NCBI RefSeq assembly: GCF_947487915.1
Contig: NZ_CANKYH010000003.1
Coordinates: forward strand, 310,001 to 374,000
Length of the DNA: 64,000 nt
Direction: 5' to 3'
From: an uncultured Serinicoccus sp.
GTDB taxonomy: Bacteria; Actinomycetota; Actinomycetes; Actinomycetales; Dermatophilaceae
A program made the position numbers and the translations under genes. Position 1 is the stretch's first letter. Each line of letters opens with the position of its first letter. Below the pieces are notes generated by a model that saw nothing but the letters and a program-made list of their open reading frames with translations, made no database searches and was not told the DNA's origin. Positions 26,706 to 34,171 of this stretch are shown piece after piece.

Positions 26706-26741
26706 GAAGCCGCCCCCGGGGACCCTCCCGGGGGCGGCTTC
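26706..26741 (+). terminator. Terminator hairpin after peptide ORF 1
   Basis: GAAGCCGCCCCCGGG (26706-26720) pairs perfectly with 26727-26741 around the loop GACCCT, 14 bases after the ORF stop. The related hairpin at 27049 shares the GAAGCCGCC/GGCGGCTTC stem base. Confidence 0.8.
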
Positions 26742-26848
26742 TCGCACGTCAGGGGCGGATGACCGCGCACCGCCGCCGGCACCCGGTGCGCAGCGGTGGA
26801 CCCCACGGCAGGCACCGGCGTCAGCACCGCCAGGACCTTTAAGCAGCA

Positions 26849-26866
26849 CTTGGTGGTATCCGTAAG
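26849..26866. promoter_or_regulatory. Degenerate LysR-type site before peptide ORF 2
   Basis: CTTGGTGGTATCCGTAAG matches the 18-base dyad at 26503-26520 in length and in its right half (GTAAG), and is followed by the same AATGTCCGTTTGTGCTAA word. It suggests the same regulator acts on both peptide copies. Confidence 0.45.
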
Positions 26867-26942
26867 TAATGTCCGTTTGTGCTAAAGCAAAAATCTTGTC
26901 AGACTAGAAGCTCAGACCCCAGCACGAAGAAAGGTGGCCATC

Positions 26943-27035
26943 ATGACCGCTCTGTCCAAGGCTCTCCGCAGCAGCACCCACGTGATCCTCGAGATCGGTC
27001 GCGCCTGGCGCCCGATCGAGCACATCCGCGGCTGA
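26943..27035 (+). CDS. 30-residue peptide gene, copy 2
   Basis: Encodes 30 residues beginning MTALSKALRSSTHVILEIG and ending RAWRPIEHIRG. Differences from copy 1 are Q6K, V7A and L28I. The start region is identical to copy 1 for about 20 bases (GAAGAAAGGTGGCCATC before the ATG), and the upstream 75 bases are highly similar. An imperfect hairpin follows. The three substitutions change little chemically, and frame, start and stop are kept in both copies, which argues that the product is selected rather than the DNA alone. The gene precedes an unrelated kinase gene that has its own promoter at 27127. Confidence 0.7.
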   Translation: MTALSKALRSSTHVILEIGRAWRPIEHIRG

Positions 27036-27048
27036 CCTCACGCTGTCC

Positions 27049-27085
27049 GAAGCCGCCTCCGGGACCTCGTCCCAGGGGCGGCTTC
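27049..27085 (+). terminator. Terminator hairpin after peptide ORF 2
   Basis: Arms 27049-27065 and 27069-27085 pair with two mismatches around the loop CTC. The GAAGCCGCC...GGCGGCTTC stem is shared with the terminator of copy 1. Confidence 0.7.
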
Positions 27086-27138
27086 TGCGTGCCCGGCCTC
27101 AGACCTCGCCCTCGCCGCCCTCGCCCTAGGCTGACCCG

Positions 27139-27960
27139 ATGCCGCTGACGACCGCCCAGCAGGGCCTGCTCGACACCTGGCTGCCCGGGCACACGGTGCT
27201 CGACGACCACTCGTGGGGCCTGGTCAGCACCACCGTGCTCCGGGTGCGGCACCGCGGGAGGGACCTGACGGTCAAGGCCAGCTCCCCCGACGACCACCAC
27301 CTCGCGAGGGAGGTGGCCGCCCACCGCGAGCTCACCGCCCCCCTCCTGCCCGACCGCGCGCCCACACTGGTCCGGGCCGATCTCGAGGCCCGCCTGCTGG
27401 TGGCCACGTGGCTGCCGGGGCACCTCGTGCAGGGGACGGCCGCCGAGCAGGACCCCGAGAGCTACCGTCAGGCCGGGCTGCTGCTCAGCCGCCTGCACGG
27501 ACAGTCCTCCCGCCGCGACGACGACTGGCTGGAGCAGCAGCAGGCCCGCACCCGTCGCTGGCTCGCCCGGCCGCACCGCATCCCCCGGGCCCGGGTGGGA
27601 CGCGTCGAACGACGTCTCACCCGTTGGCCGGTCGGCCCGGTGACGCTCACGCCGACCCACGGGGACTACCACCCCCGCAACTGGGTCGTGGACCACGGCA
27701 CGGTGTCGGTCATCGACTTCGGTCGGGCGCAGTGGCGGCCCGCCGCCACGGACCTGGCCCGGATGGAGCCCCGCCAGTGGCGGGAGGACCCCCGCCTGGA
27801 GGCCGCGTTCCTCGACGGGTACGGCGCGGACCCCCGCCCGGCGTGGTGGCGCGACCTCCTGCTCGCCGAGGCGGTGGGCACGGCGGTGTGGGCCTACCAG
27901 GTCGGCGACGAGGCCTTCGAGCAGGAGGGGCTGCGGCAGCTCGCCGAGCTCACGGCCTGA
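27139..27960 (+). CDS. APH-family phosphotransferase
   Basis: 273 residues. Catalytic loop THGDYHPRNWVV and metal-binding VIDFGRAQW identify the APH/choline-kinase fold. The N-lobe is short. The Trp-rich C-terminal half (WWRDLLLAEAVGTAVWAY) resembles uncharacterised actinobacterial kinases. Substrate unknown; antibiotic resistance should not be assumed. TAGGCT six bases before ATG 27139 gives a leaderless transcript, separating it from the peptide gene upstream. Confidence 0.75.
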   Translation: MPLTTAQQGLLDTWLPGHTVLDDHSWGLVSTTVLRVRHRGRDLTVKASSPDDHHLAREVAAHRELTAPLLPDRAPTLVRADLEARLLVATWLPGHLVQGTAAEQDPESYRQAGLLLSRLHGQSSRRDDDWLEQQQARTRRWLARPHRIPRARVGRVERRLTRWPVGPVTLTPTHGDYHPRNWVVDHGTVSVIDFGRAQWRPAATDLARMEPRQWREDPRLEAAFLDGYGADPRPAWWRDLLLAEAVGTAVWAYQVGDEAFEQEGLRQLAELTA

Positions 27961-27973
27961 CGGGACGCCCGGC

Positions 27974-28684
27974 TCAGCCGCAGGCGGCCTCCTCCAGCGC
28001 TGCCAGACCGGCCAGGTCGGCGTCGGTGAACTCGTCCTGCCCCGAGTTCTCCGCCGCCATGAGCGCCCCCGCGTCGTCGGAGTGCCCGAGCCCGAGCACG
28101 TGCACCAGCTCGTGGACGAGCACGGTCTCCTCGTCCAACCCGCCGAGCCAGCCGCCCGGCATGTCGGTGTCCAGGACGACCATGCCGCCGACCGAGCGGG
28201 CGTCCCCGCCCGGGCCCACGACGTAGGACGCTCCCCCCAGGCCAGCCGTCGGGCCGGCGAGCTCGGGCACCTCCTCCTCGTCGGCCCACCCGATGAGGAC
28301 CGGTCCGCGCTGGCGACCCTGGAACTCGCGGTCCTCGGTCTCCCCGGTCACCACGAAGGTGAAGCCGCTGGCCTCGTTCACCCGCTGGACCGCCGAGGCG
28401 ACGAGCTCGGCATACCCCTGCGGCGCACCCTCCGGGTTGACCTCGACGTCGATGCGGGCGGCGCATCCCCAGGTCACCGGGCGACCGCCATCGCTGACCT
28501 GCATGAAGGTGTAGCCCTCACCGCCCGAGCCGGCGACACCGGCCGAGCGCTCGGAGTAGACCGTCCGTCGGACGTTGCCGAGATCGAGGGCGGGCGAGAG
28601 GTAGACCACCATGCTGATGACCAGGCCGAGTACGAGCAGCAGGCTGAGGATGCTCGTGCACCCTCCACCGCGCCGCTCGCTCAT
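27974..28684 (-). CDS. Membrane-anchored matrixin-like zinc metalloprotease (paralogue 2)
   Basis: 236 residues: a short N-terminus containing Cys (ERRGGGCTS), one membrane helix (about 11-33), then an external domain. The zinc motif is HELVHVLGLGH with Met-turn candidate GALMAAE. It shares order and wording with the larger paralogue at 15334: VEVNPEGAPQGYAEL, PVLIGW, GLGG, a conserved Val-Val-Leu-Asp strand before the zinc site, and a C-terminal Cys-Gly. CAGACT six bases before ATG 28684 predicts a leaderless message. Catalysis is likely because all three His and the Glu are present. Target proteins are unknown. Confidence 0.8.
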   Translation of the reverse strand: MSERRGGGCTSILSLLLVLGLVISMVVYLSPALDLGNVRRTVYSERSAGVAGSGGEGYTFMQVSDGGRPVTWGCAARIDVEVNPEGAPQGYAELVASAVQRVNEASGFTFVVTGETEDREFQGRQRGPVLIGWADEEEVPELAGPTAGLGGASYVVGPGGDARSVGGMVVLDTDMPGGWLGGLDEETVLVHELVHVLGLGHSDDAGALMAAENSGQDEFTDADLAGLAALEEAACG

Positions 28685-28713
28685 GCGTCCAGTCTGCCCC
28701 CCGATGCTGGGGA

Positions 28714-29361
28714 CTACTGACCCAGTCCGGCGAGCAGGTCCTCGAAGTCCGTGACGTCCTGACCGACCCGCATCCCGGCGCGACCGGAGGCGCGGTCCGA
28801 GCCCAGCCCGCCGACGCCTGCGGCCACCACGGCGGCCGCCAGCTCCCCGGCGGCACGGGTGATCCGGTCACCGAGCTCGCCGGACCCGGCACCGCCGAAG
28901 TCGTCGGTCGCGGCGAAGACGCCGGTCGGCACGACCGCGGCGCGCAGGTAGGCGAACAGCGGGCGCAGCGCGTGGTCGAGCACGAGCTGGTGCCGGGCCG
29001 TGCCGGCCGTCGCGGCGACCAGCACCGGTGTGCCCGCGACCGCGTCCGGGTCGAGCACGTCGACGAACATCTTGAACAGCCCGGAGTAGCTCGCGGCGAA
29101 GACGGGGCTGACCGCGATGATGGCGTCCGCGCCGGACACGAGCTCGCGTGCCGCCTCGACGGCCGGCGTCGGCACGCCGCCCGTGGTCATGGTGGTGGCC
29201 AGGTCGTGAGCGAGCTCGCGCAGTTCGACCACCTCGACGGTCGCGGACTCCCCGCGCGCGCTCACCTGGGTGACGACGGCGTCGGCGAGCCGGTCGGCCA
29301 GCAGCCGGGTGGAGCTGGGCTGGGAGAGCCCTGCGGTGAGGACGACGATGCGGCGGGTCAT
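28714..29361 (-). CDS. NADPH-dependent FMN reductase, CE1759 type
   Basis: 215 residues, flavodoxin-like fold. The N-terminal VVLTAGLSQPSSTRLLADRLADA binds the FMN phosphate; SPVFAASYSGLFKMFVDVL is the characteristic central segment of MsuE-like reductases. It lies 32 bases downstream of the LLM oxidoreductase gene on the same strand, reproducing the CE1758/CE1759 pair known from actinobacteria. The reductase presumably supplies reduced flavin to that monooxygenase. GAAGGGAG lies about six bases before ATG 29361. Confidence 0.85.
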   Translation of the reverse strand: MTRRIVVLTAGLSQPSSTRLLADRLADAVVTQVSARGESATVEVVELRELAHDLATTMTTGGVPTPAVEAARELVSGADAIIAVSPVFAASYSGLFKMFVDVLDPDAVAGTPVLVAATAGTARHQLVLDHALRPLFAYLRAAVVPTGVFAATDDFGGAGSGELGDRITRAAGELAAAVVAAGVGGLGSDRASGRAGMRVGQDVTDFEDLLAGLGQ

Positions 29362-29393
29362 GGCGTGCTCCCTTCGGTATGCCGTGCGGCGGG

Positions 29394-30527
29394 TCAGGCG
29401 GAGGCGCCGACCGCGGCGCCCCGGGCCGGGGCCACGAGGTGGTGCCGGGCTTCCGGGCCCTGCGCCACCAGCGAGGCGTGGGTGGGCGGGTCGCTCGGCA
29501 CGTGGGCCGGGCGGCGCGCCTCGAACTCGCGGCGCAGCACCGGCACGACCTCACGGCCCAGGATCTCGATCTGCTCCAGGACGACGTCCTGCGGGAGCCC
29601 GGCGTGGTCGATGAGGAAGAGCTGGCGCTGGTAGTCGCCCACCGCGTCGGCGAAACCGAGTGTGCGCTCGATGACCATCTCCGGGGTCCCGACCGTCAGC
29701 GGGGTCATCCGGCTGAACTCCTCCAGGCTCGGGCCGTGGCCGTAGACCGGGGCCACGTCGAAGTAGGGCCGGAAGGCCCGCTTCGCCTCGGCCTCGCTGC
29801 CGGCGATGAAGGCCTGGCCGCCGAGGCCCACGACGGCCTGGTCGGCCGAGCCGTGCCCGTAGTGCTCGAACCGGCGGCGGTAGAGACCCACCATCTGGGC
29901 GGTGTGCTCGATGTTCCAGAAGATGTGGTTGTGGAAGAAGCCGTCGCCGTAGTACGCGGCCTGCTCGGCGATCTCGGTCGACCGGATCGAGCCGTGCCAG
30001 ACGAACGGTGGCGTGCCCTCCAGCGGGCGCGGCGTGGCGGTGAAGCCCTGCAGCGGGGTACGGAACTTCCCCTGCCAGTCCACGACCTCCTCGCGCCAGA
30101 GGCGGCGCAGCAGGTGGTAGTTCTCGATGGCCAGCGGCACGCCCTGGCGGATGTCCTTGCCGAACCAGGGGTAGACCGGTCCGGTGTTGCCCCGGCCCAT
30201 CATGAGGTCGACGCGGCCCCCGGAGAGGTGCTGCAGGAAGGCGTAGTCCTCCGCGATGCGCACCGGGTCGGTGGTGGTGATGAGGGTCGTCGCGGTGGAC
30301 AGCTGCAGCCGCTGGGTCTGGGCCGCGATGTAGGCCAGATGGGTCGTCGGCGCCGAGGAGATGAACGGCGGGTTGTGGTGCTGCCCGCTGGCGAACACGT
30401 CCAGCCCGACCTCCTCCGCCTTGAGGGCGTACGACGTCATCGCGGCGATGCGCTCGCCGTCCGTCGGCACGCGACCGGTCGTGGGGTCCGGCGTGATGTC
30501 GCCGACGCTGAAGATCCCGAACTGCAC
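29394..30527 (-). CDS. LLM-class flavin-dependent oxidoreductase, CE1758 type
   Basis: 377 residues, bacterial luciferase-like TIM barrel. The N-terminus MQFGIFSVGDITPDPTTG and the internal GLDVFASGQHHNPPF are typical of the CE1758 family. GRVDLMMGRGNTGPVYPWFG is the phosphate/flavin segment. It probably oxidises an unknown small molecule using reduced FMN from the partner reductase. The GTG at 30527 has AGGAGG nine bases upstream; the GTG at 30536 directly abuts that site and is less likely. A perfect palindrome sits at its promoter, so it is probably controlled by a dimeric repressor encoded elsewhere. Confidence 0.85.
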   Translation of the reverse strand: MQFGIFSVGDITPDPTTGRVPTDGERIAAMTSYALKAEEVGLDVFASGQHHNPPFISSAPTTHLAYIAAQTQRLQLSTATTLITTTDPVRIAEDYAFLQHLSGGRVDLMMGRGNTGPVYPWFGKDIRQGVPLAIENYHLLRRLWREEVVDWQGKFRTPLQGFTATPRPLEGTPPFVWHGSIRSTEIAEQAAYYGDGFFHNHIFWNIEHTAQMVGLYRRRFEHYGHGSADQAVVGLGGQAFIAGSEAEAKRAFRPYFDVAPVYGHGPSLEEFSRMTPLTVGTPEMVIERTLGFADAVGDYQRQLFLIDHAGLPQDVVLEQIEILGREVVPVLRREFEARRPAHVPSDPPTHASLVAQGPEARHHLVAPARGAAVGASA

Positions 30528-30548
30528 CTGACTCACCCTCCTGGGGTC

Positions 30549-30562
30549 GTTGATGTATCAAC
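30549..30562. promoter_or_regulatory. Palindromic operator GTTGATGTATCAAC
   Basis: A perfect 6+2+6 palindrome just downstream of a TATAGT -10 (complement of 30563-30568) for the LLM oxidoreductase gene. Position over the start of transcription fits a repressor site (MarR, HxlR or TetR class). No such regulator gene lies adjacent. Confidence 0.6.
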
Positions 30563-30686
30563 TATACCAACGAGCTGCCCGCCGAGGTATTCCCCCACCT
30601 GCTTCGCCGGGGGGTGGTCACCAGCACCCGACAGGGCATACATTGATCGGGACGCGACATCGACGTGGCGTCACGAGGAGGGGCGT

Positions 30687-32018
30687 ATGGCGACGGTCCA
30701 GTCCCAGACCGACCAGCGGGAGGCCCCCCTGGTGGCCCGGCACCTGCGGGTGCCCTTCGCGCTGCTCATCCTGTGCTTCGCCGCCTGGGGCATGGCGGCC
30801 AACCTCACCGACATCCTCGTCGGCGTCTTCCGCGGCATCTTCGACATGTCGAACTTCCAGTCCTCGCTGGTGCAGTTCGCCTACTACGGGGCCTACTTCC
30901 TGCTGGCGATCCCGGCCGCGCTCATCAACTCCCGCTTCGGCTTCAAGACCGGCGTCCTCGTCGGGCTCGGCCTGGCCGCGGTCGGCGGGTTCCTCTTCAT
31001 CCCCGCCGGCGAGATGCTCGCCTACAACATGTTCCTGCTGGCGCTCTTCGTGCTGGCGGCCGGGCTGTCGATCCTCGAGACCTCGGCCAACCCCTTCGTC
31101 ATCGCGATGGGCGACGAGGCGAGCGCCACCCAGCGGCTCAACCTGGCGCAGTCCTTCAACCCGGTCGGGGCCAACCTGGGCGTGCTCATGGGTGCGGTGC
31201 TCATCCTGCCCAACCTCACGCCCGAGGAGAGCAAGACGATCATGAGCGAGGGCGAGCTCCTCGCCGCCCAGGAGGCCGACCTCTTCCAGGTCCTGCGCCC
31301 CTACGTCTTCATCGCGAGCGTGCTCGTCCTCATCTGGCTGCTCATCGCGTTCCGCAAGATGCACCTGCCGACCGAGCCGGAGGCGGTGGACCTCACCGAG
31401 GGCGGTGGCGGCACCTTCGCCCGGCTGTGGGCCAACCGGCACTACCGGTTCGGGGTGGTCGCGCAGTTCTTCAACGTCGCGGCGCAGACCTGCACGTGGA
31501 CCTTCACCATCCTCTACGCCCAGGACGTCGTCGGCCTGAGCCAGGAGGCGGCCGGCTGGTGGCTGCAGGCCAGCCTGCTCATCTTCCTCGTCTCCCGCTT
31601 CGTCATGACCTGGCTGCTCGGCATCTTCCGCCCCGCCAAGCTGCTCCTCATCATGGCCCTCTTCGGCGCGGCCTGCTGCCTGACCTCGATGTTCGTCCTC
31701 AACATCGTGGGCCTGGTCGCCGTCGTCATGATCTCGGCGGGGCTCTCCCTCATGTTCCCCACCATCTACGGCATGGCCCTGCAGGGCCTGGGTCCGGACG
31801 CGAAGTTCGGCTCGGCGGGGCTGGTCATGGCCATCCTCGGCGGGGCGCTCATCCCGATGGTGCAAGCGGCGGTCATGGACGTCTCGAGCTCCGCGCTCGG
31901 GTATGCCGTCCCCGGCGTCTGCCTGCTCGTCGTCGCCGCCTACGCGGTGTTCGACCTGCGCACGGACCGACCCGGCCCGGGCGCCCCGGTCACCCACGAG
32001 GCGGGAGCACAATCATGA
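30687..32018 (+). CDS. FucP-like sugar:proton symporter (MFS)
   Basis: 443 residues with 12 helices. It matches the FucP/glucose-galactose-type MFS family: FAAWGMAANLTDILVGVFRGIFDM in helix 1, NFQSSLVQFAYYGAYFLLAIPAALI split over helix 2, and LETSANPFVIAMGDEASATQRLNLAQSFNPVGANLG as the signature in helices 4-5, given here in parts. Likely substrate is fucose or another hexose or pentose. GAGGAGG precedes ATG 30687. Its stop overlaps the start of a sugar-binding lipoprotein gene (ATGA), an unusual partner for an MFS protein. Confidence 0.85.
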   Translation: MATVQSQTDQREAPLVARHLRVPFALLILCFAAWGMAANLTDILVGVFRGIFDMSNFQSSLVQFAYYGAYFLLAIPAALINSRFGFKTGVLVGLGLAAVGGFLFIPAGEMLAYNMFLLALFVLAAGLSILETSANPFVIAMGDEASATQRLNLAQSFNPVGANLGVLMGAVLILPNLTPEESKTIMSEGELLAAQEADLFQVLRPYVFIASVLVLIWLLIAFRKMHLPTEPEAVDLTEGGGGTFARLWANRHYRFGVVAQFFNVAAQTCTWTFTILYAQDVVGLSQEAAGWWLQASLLIFLVSRFVMTWLLGIFRPAKLLLIMALFGAACCLTSMFVLNIVGLVAVVMISAGLSLMFPTIYGMALQGLGPDAKFGSAGLVMAILGGALIPMVQAAVMDVSSSALGYAVPGVCLLVVAAYAVFDLRTDRPGPGAPVTHEAGAQS

Positions 32019-33025
32019 GGGCGGGGCGAGGCGCATACCCGTGGACCACCGGCGTCGCCGGCACCCTGCTGGTCTCCGTCCTGGCCGGGTGCTCCCCCGG
32101 CGGGCAGGAGGAGGCCGTGACGGTCGGCCTCATCACCAAGCAGGAGGAGAACCCCTACTGGGTCGAGATGCGCGAGGTCGCGCAGGAGACCGCCGACGAC
32201 CTCGACGTCGAGCTGCTCACCGCGACCGGGACCAGCGACACCGACGTCGCCTCGCAGGAGGCGGCCCTGGACGACATGGTCGAGCAGGGCGTCGACGGGA
32301 TCCTCCTCGCCCCCACCGACGCCGCAGCGCTGGAGGGCGCCATCGCCCGGGCGCAGGAGGCGGGGGTGCGGGTCATCGCGGTCGACACCCCGACCGACCC
32401 TCCGGAGCTGGTGCAGGCGACCTTCGCCACCGACAACGAGCGCGCCGGCGAGCTGATCGGGCGGTATGCCGCGGCGAAGGTCGAGGAGCTGGGCCTGGAC
32501 CCGCAGGTGGCGACGCTCGATCTCACACCCGGGGTCAGCACCGGCGAGCAGCGCCGTGCCGGGTTCCTCAGCGGCTTCGGGGCCGAGGAGGGTGACGAGG
32601 CGGTCGTCGCCTCGGTGGACACCGAGGGTGACCGGGACAACGCGGCCGTCGCGATGACGCAGGTCCTCACCGACCACCCGGACGTCAACGTGGTCTACAC
32701 GGTGAACGAGCCGGCGGCTCTGGGTGCGCTCGCCGCGCTGCAGGACGCGGGCGCCGACCTCGACGAGATCGTGCTGGTGTCGGTCGACGGCGGGTGCGCC
32801 GCCATGCGTGAGGGCGTGCGGCCGGGCCTCATCGACGCGACGGCGATGCAGTACCCGCAGAACATGGCGCGGGAGGGCGTGCGGGCGATCGCCCGGGCGG
32901 TGCGCGAGGGGCAGGAGCCGACCGGTTACCTCGACACCGGGACGCTGCTGGTGAGCGACGCCCCGGTGGAGGGGGTGGAGTCCCGCCGGGTGGAGTTCGG
33001 GGTGCGGACCTGCTGGGGGTCCTGA
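32015..33025 (+). CDS. Sugar-binding lipoprotein (LacI/RbsB-type periplasmic binding protein)
   Basis: 336 residues. Signal peptide with lipobox LAGC (Cys about residue 26). The mature part is a pentose/hexose-binding fold: VGLITKQEENPYWVEM at the start, GVDGILLAPTDAAAL, and VNVVYTVNEPAALGAL at the hinge, with VSVDGGC near the ligand site. Such proteins normally serve ABC transporters or chemoreceptors. Here the gene overlaps the FucP-like permease stop by four bases and no ABC permease or ATPase follows. Either it hands sugar to an ABC system encoded elsewhere or it cooperates with the MFS permease. It ends before a LysR/peptide region with no further transport gene. Confidence 0.82.
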   Translation: MRAGRGAYPWTTGVAGTLLVSVLAGCSPGGQEEAVTVGLITKQEENPYWVEMREVAQETADDLDVELLTATGTSDTDVASQEAALDDMVEQGVDGILLAPTDAAALEGAIARAQEAGVRVIAVDTPTDPPELVQATFATDNERAGELIGRYAAAKVEELGLDPQVATLDLTPGVSTGEQRRAGFLSGFGAEEGDEAVVASVDTEGDRDNAAVAMTQVLTDHPDVNVVYTVNEPAALGALAALQDAGADLDEIVLVSVDGGCAAMREGVRPGLIDATAMQYPQNMAREGVRAIARAVREGQEPTGYLDTGTLLVSDAPVEGVESRRVEFGVRTCWGS

Positions 33026-33029
33026 GGGA

Positions 33030-33152
33030 TCAGCGGGTGGCGCGGTGGGTGGCGGTGGGCCACGCCACGACGGCGGCGCTGCGAGTCGCCGGGAGGGAGC
33101 GGATGTCGTGCTGGGCACGACCGATCATGAGGGAGAGCAGGAACTTGGCCAT
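33030..33152 (-). CDS. Putative 40-residue basic peptide divergent from LysR
   Basis: Encodes 40 residues, MAKFLLSLMIGRAQHDIRSL at the start and an Arg/His/Thr-rich end (WPTATHRATR). A hydrophobic N-terminus followed by a basic tail. It is divergent from the LysR gene, the classical place for a LysR target. GGAGG lies 12 bases before the ATG, which is longer than ideal. In-frame extension to 33212 is possible but looks random. It may be a small membrane protein or a non-coding spacer. The layout parallels the LysR/30-residue peptide locus at 26.5 kb. Confidence 0.4.
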   Translation of the reverse strand: MAKFLLSLMIGRAQHDIRSLPATRSAAVVAWPTATHRATR

Positions 33153-33229
33153 GAACTCTACGGTCCTCCACGCCGACCCATACGTCCAATGTCTGTCGAG
33201 AGAGCAATCCATGCGCTAGCGTCATGAGT

Positions 33230-34162
33230 GTGGAGATCGACACCCTGCGCTGGTTCCAGCTGGTCGCCGACGGGGTGACCGTCACCGAGGTCAGCGAGCT
33301 CGAGCAGGTCTCCCAGCCGGCCGTCTCCCGGGCCCTGGCCCGGTTGGAGCGGGAGATCGGCACGCCGTTGCTGCGCCGGGAGGGTCGCGTGCTGCGGATG
33401 ACCCACGCGGGCACGGTCTTCAAGCGGCACGTGGACGCCGTGCTCCACGAGCTGGACGACGGCGTCGCCGCGGTGCAGCAGCTCCTCGACCCGGAGACGG
33501 GCACGGTGACCGTGGCCTTCCAGCCCTCGCTGGGCACCTGGTTGGTCCCTGACCTCGTCACCAGCTTTCGCGCCAGGCACCCGGAGGTCCGGCTCGACCT
33601 GCGCACCAAGGAGGACGAGACGGTGCCGGCCGTGGGGCCGCGCAGCGGGGTCGACCTCGAGCTGTCCACGCTGCGCCCGCACCGGGGCGAGGACCAGCCG
33701 CGGTGGCGCGCCCTCGTCGCCGAACCGATGCGGCTGCTCGTCGGGCCGGGGCACCGGCTGGTCGGCCGGTCCCGGACCGCGCTGGCCGAGGTCGCCGAGG
33801 ACCCCTTCGTCGTCATGACGCCGACGTCGGTCCTGCGCAGGCACACGACGCAGCTGTGCGCGGAGGCCGGCTTCACACCCGAGGTGTCCTTCGTGGCCGC
33901 CGACCTGCCCACGCTGCGGGGGTATGTCGCCGCCGACCTGGGGGTGGCCGTCGCCCCGACGCTGTGGGGCGGGTCGGTGGCCACGCCGGTGCGCGGCCTG
34001 CACGTCCTGGGCCTCACCGACGTCGGCGCCACCCGCGACGTCGGCCTGTCGTGGGCTCCGGGCCGTCGGCTGCTGCCGGCCGCCGAGCTCTTCCGCGAGC
34101 ACGTCCTGGAGCGCGCCCGCTCCGGTCTCCTGCCCACGCCGGTGCCGCCGACGGAGGCGTGA
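33230..34162 (+). CDS. LysR-family transcriptional regulator
   Basis: 310 residues from the preferred GTG. N-terminal HTH (EIDTLRWFQLVADGVTVTEV ... SQPAVSRALARLEREIG) and a C-terminal substrate-binding-like effector domain with VTVAFQPSLGTWLVPDLV, the usual start of that domain. TAGCGT lies seven bases before GTG 33230 but only one base before ATG 33224; the spacing rule seen elsewhere in this window favours the GTG. GltC/CynR-like in appearance. The natural target would be the divergent short ORF or an MFS gene elsewhere. Confidence 0.85.
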   Translation: MEIDTLRWFQLVADGVTVTEVSELEQVSQPAVSRALARLEREIGTPLLRREGRVLRMTHAGTVFKRHVDAVLHELDDGVAAVQQLLDPETGTVTVAFQPSLGTWLVPDLVTSFRARHPEVRLDLRTKEDETVPAVGPRSGVDLELSTLRPHRGEDQPRWRALVAEPMRLLVGPGHRLVGRSRTALAEVAEDPFVVMTPTSVLRRHTTQLCAEAGFTPEVSFVAADLPTLRGYVAADLGVAVAPTLWGGSVATPVRGLHVLGLTDVGATRDVGLSWAPGRRLLPAAELFREHVLERARSGLLPTPVPPTEA

Positions 34163-34171
34163 GCCCCCTCC

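Noticed and set aside
26599..27035. Attenuator leader peptides for a downstream biosynthetic gene
   Set aside because: The peptides have no run of one amino acid, each is followed by its own simple terminator, and the next gene has its own promoter at 27127, so classical attenuation does not fit well.
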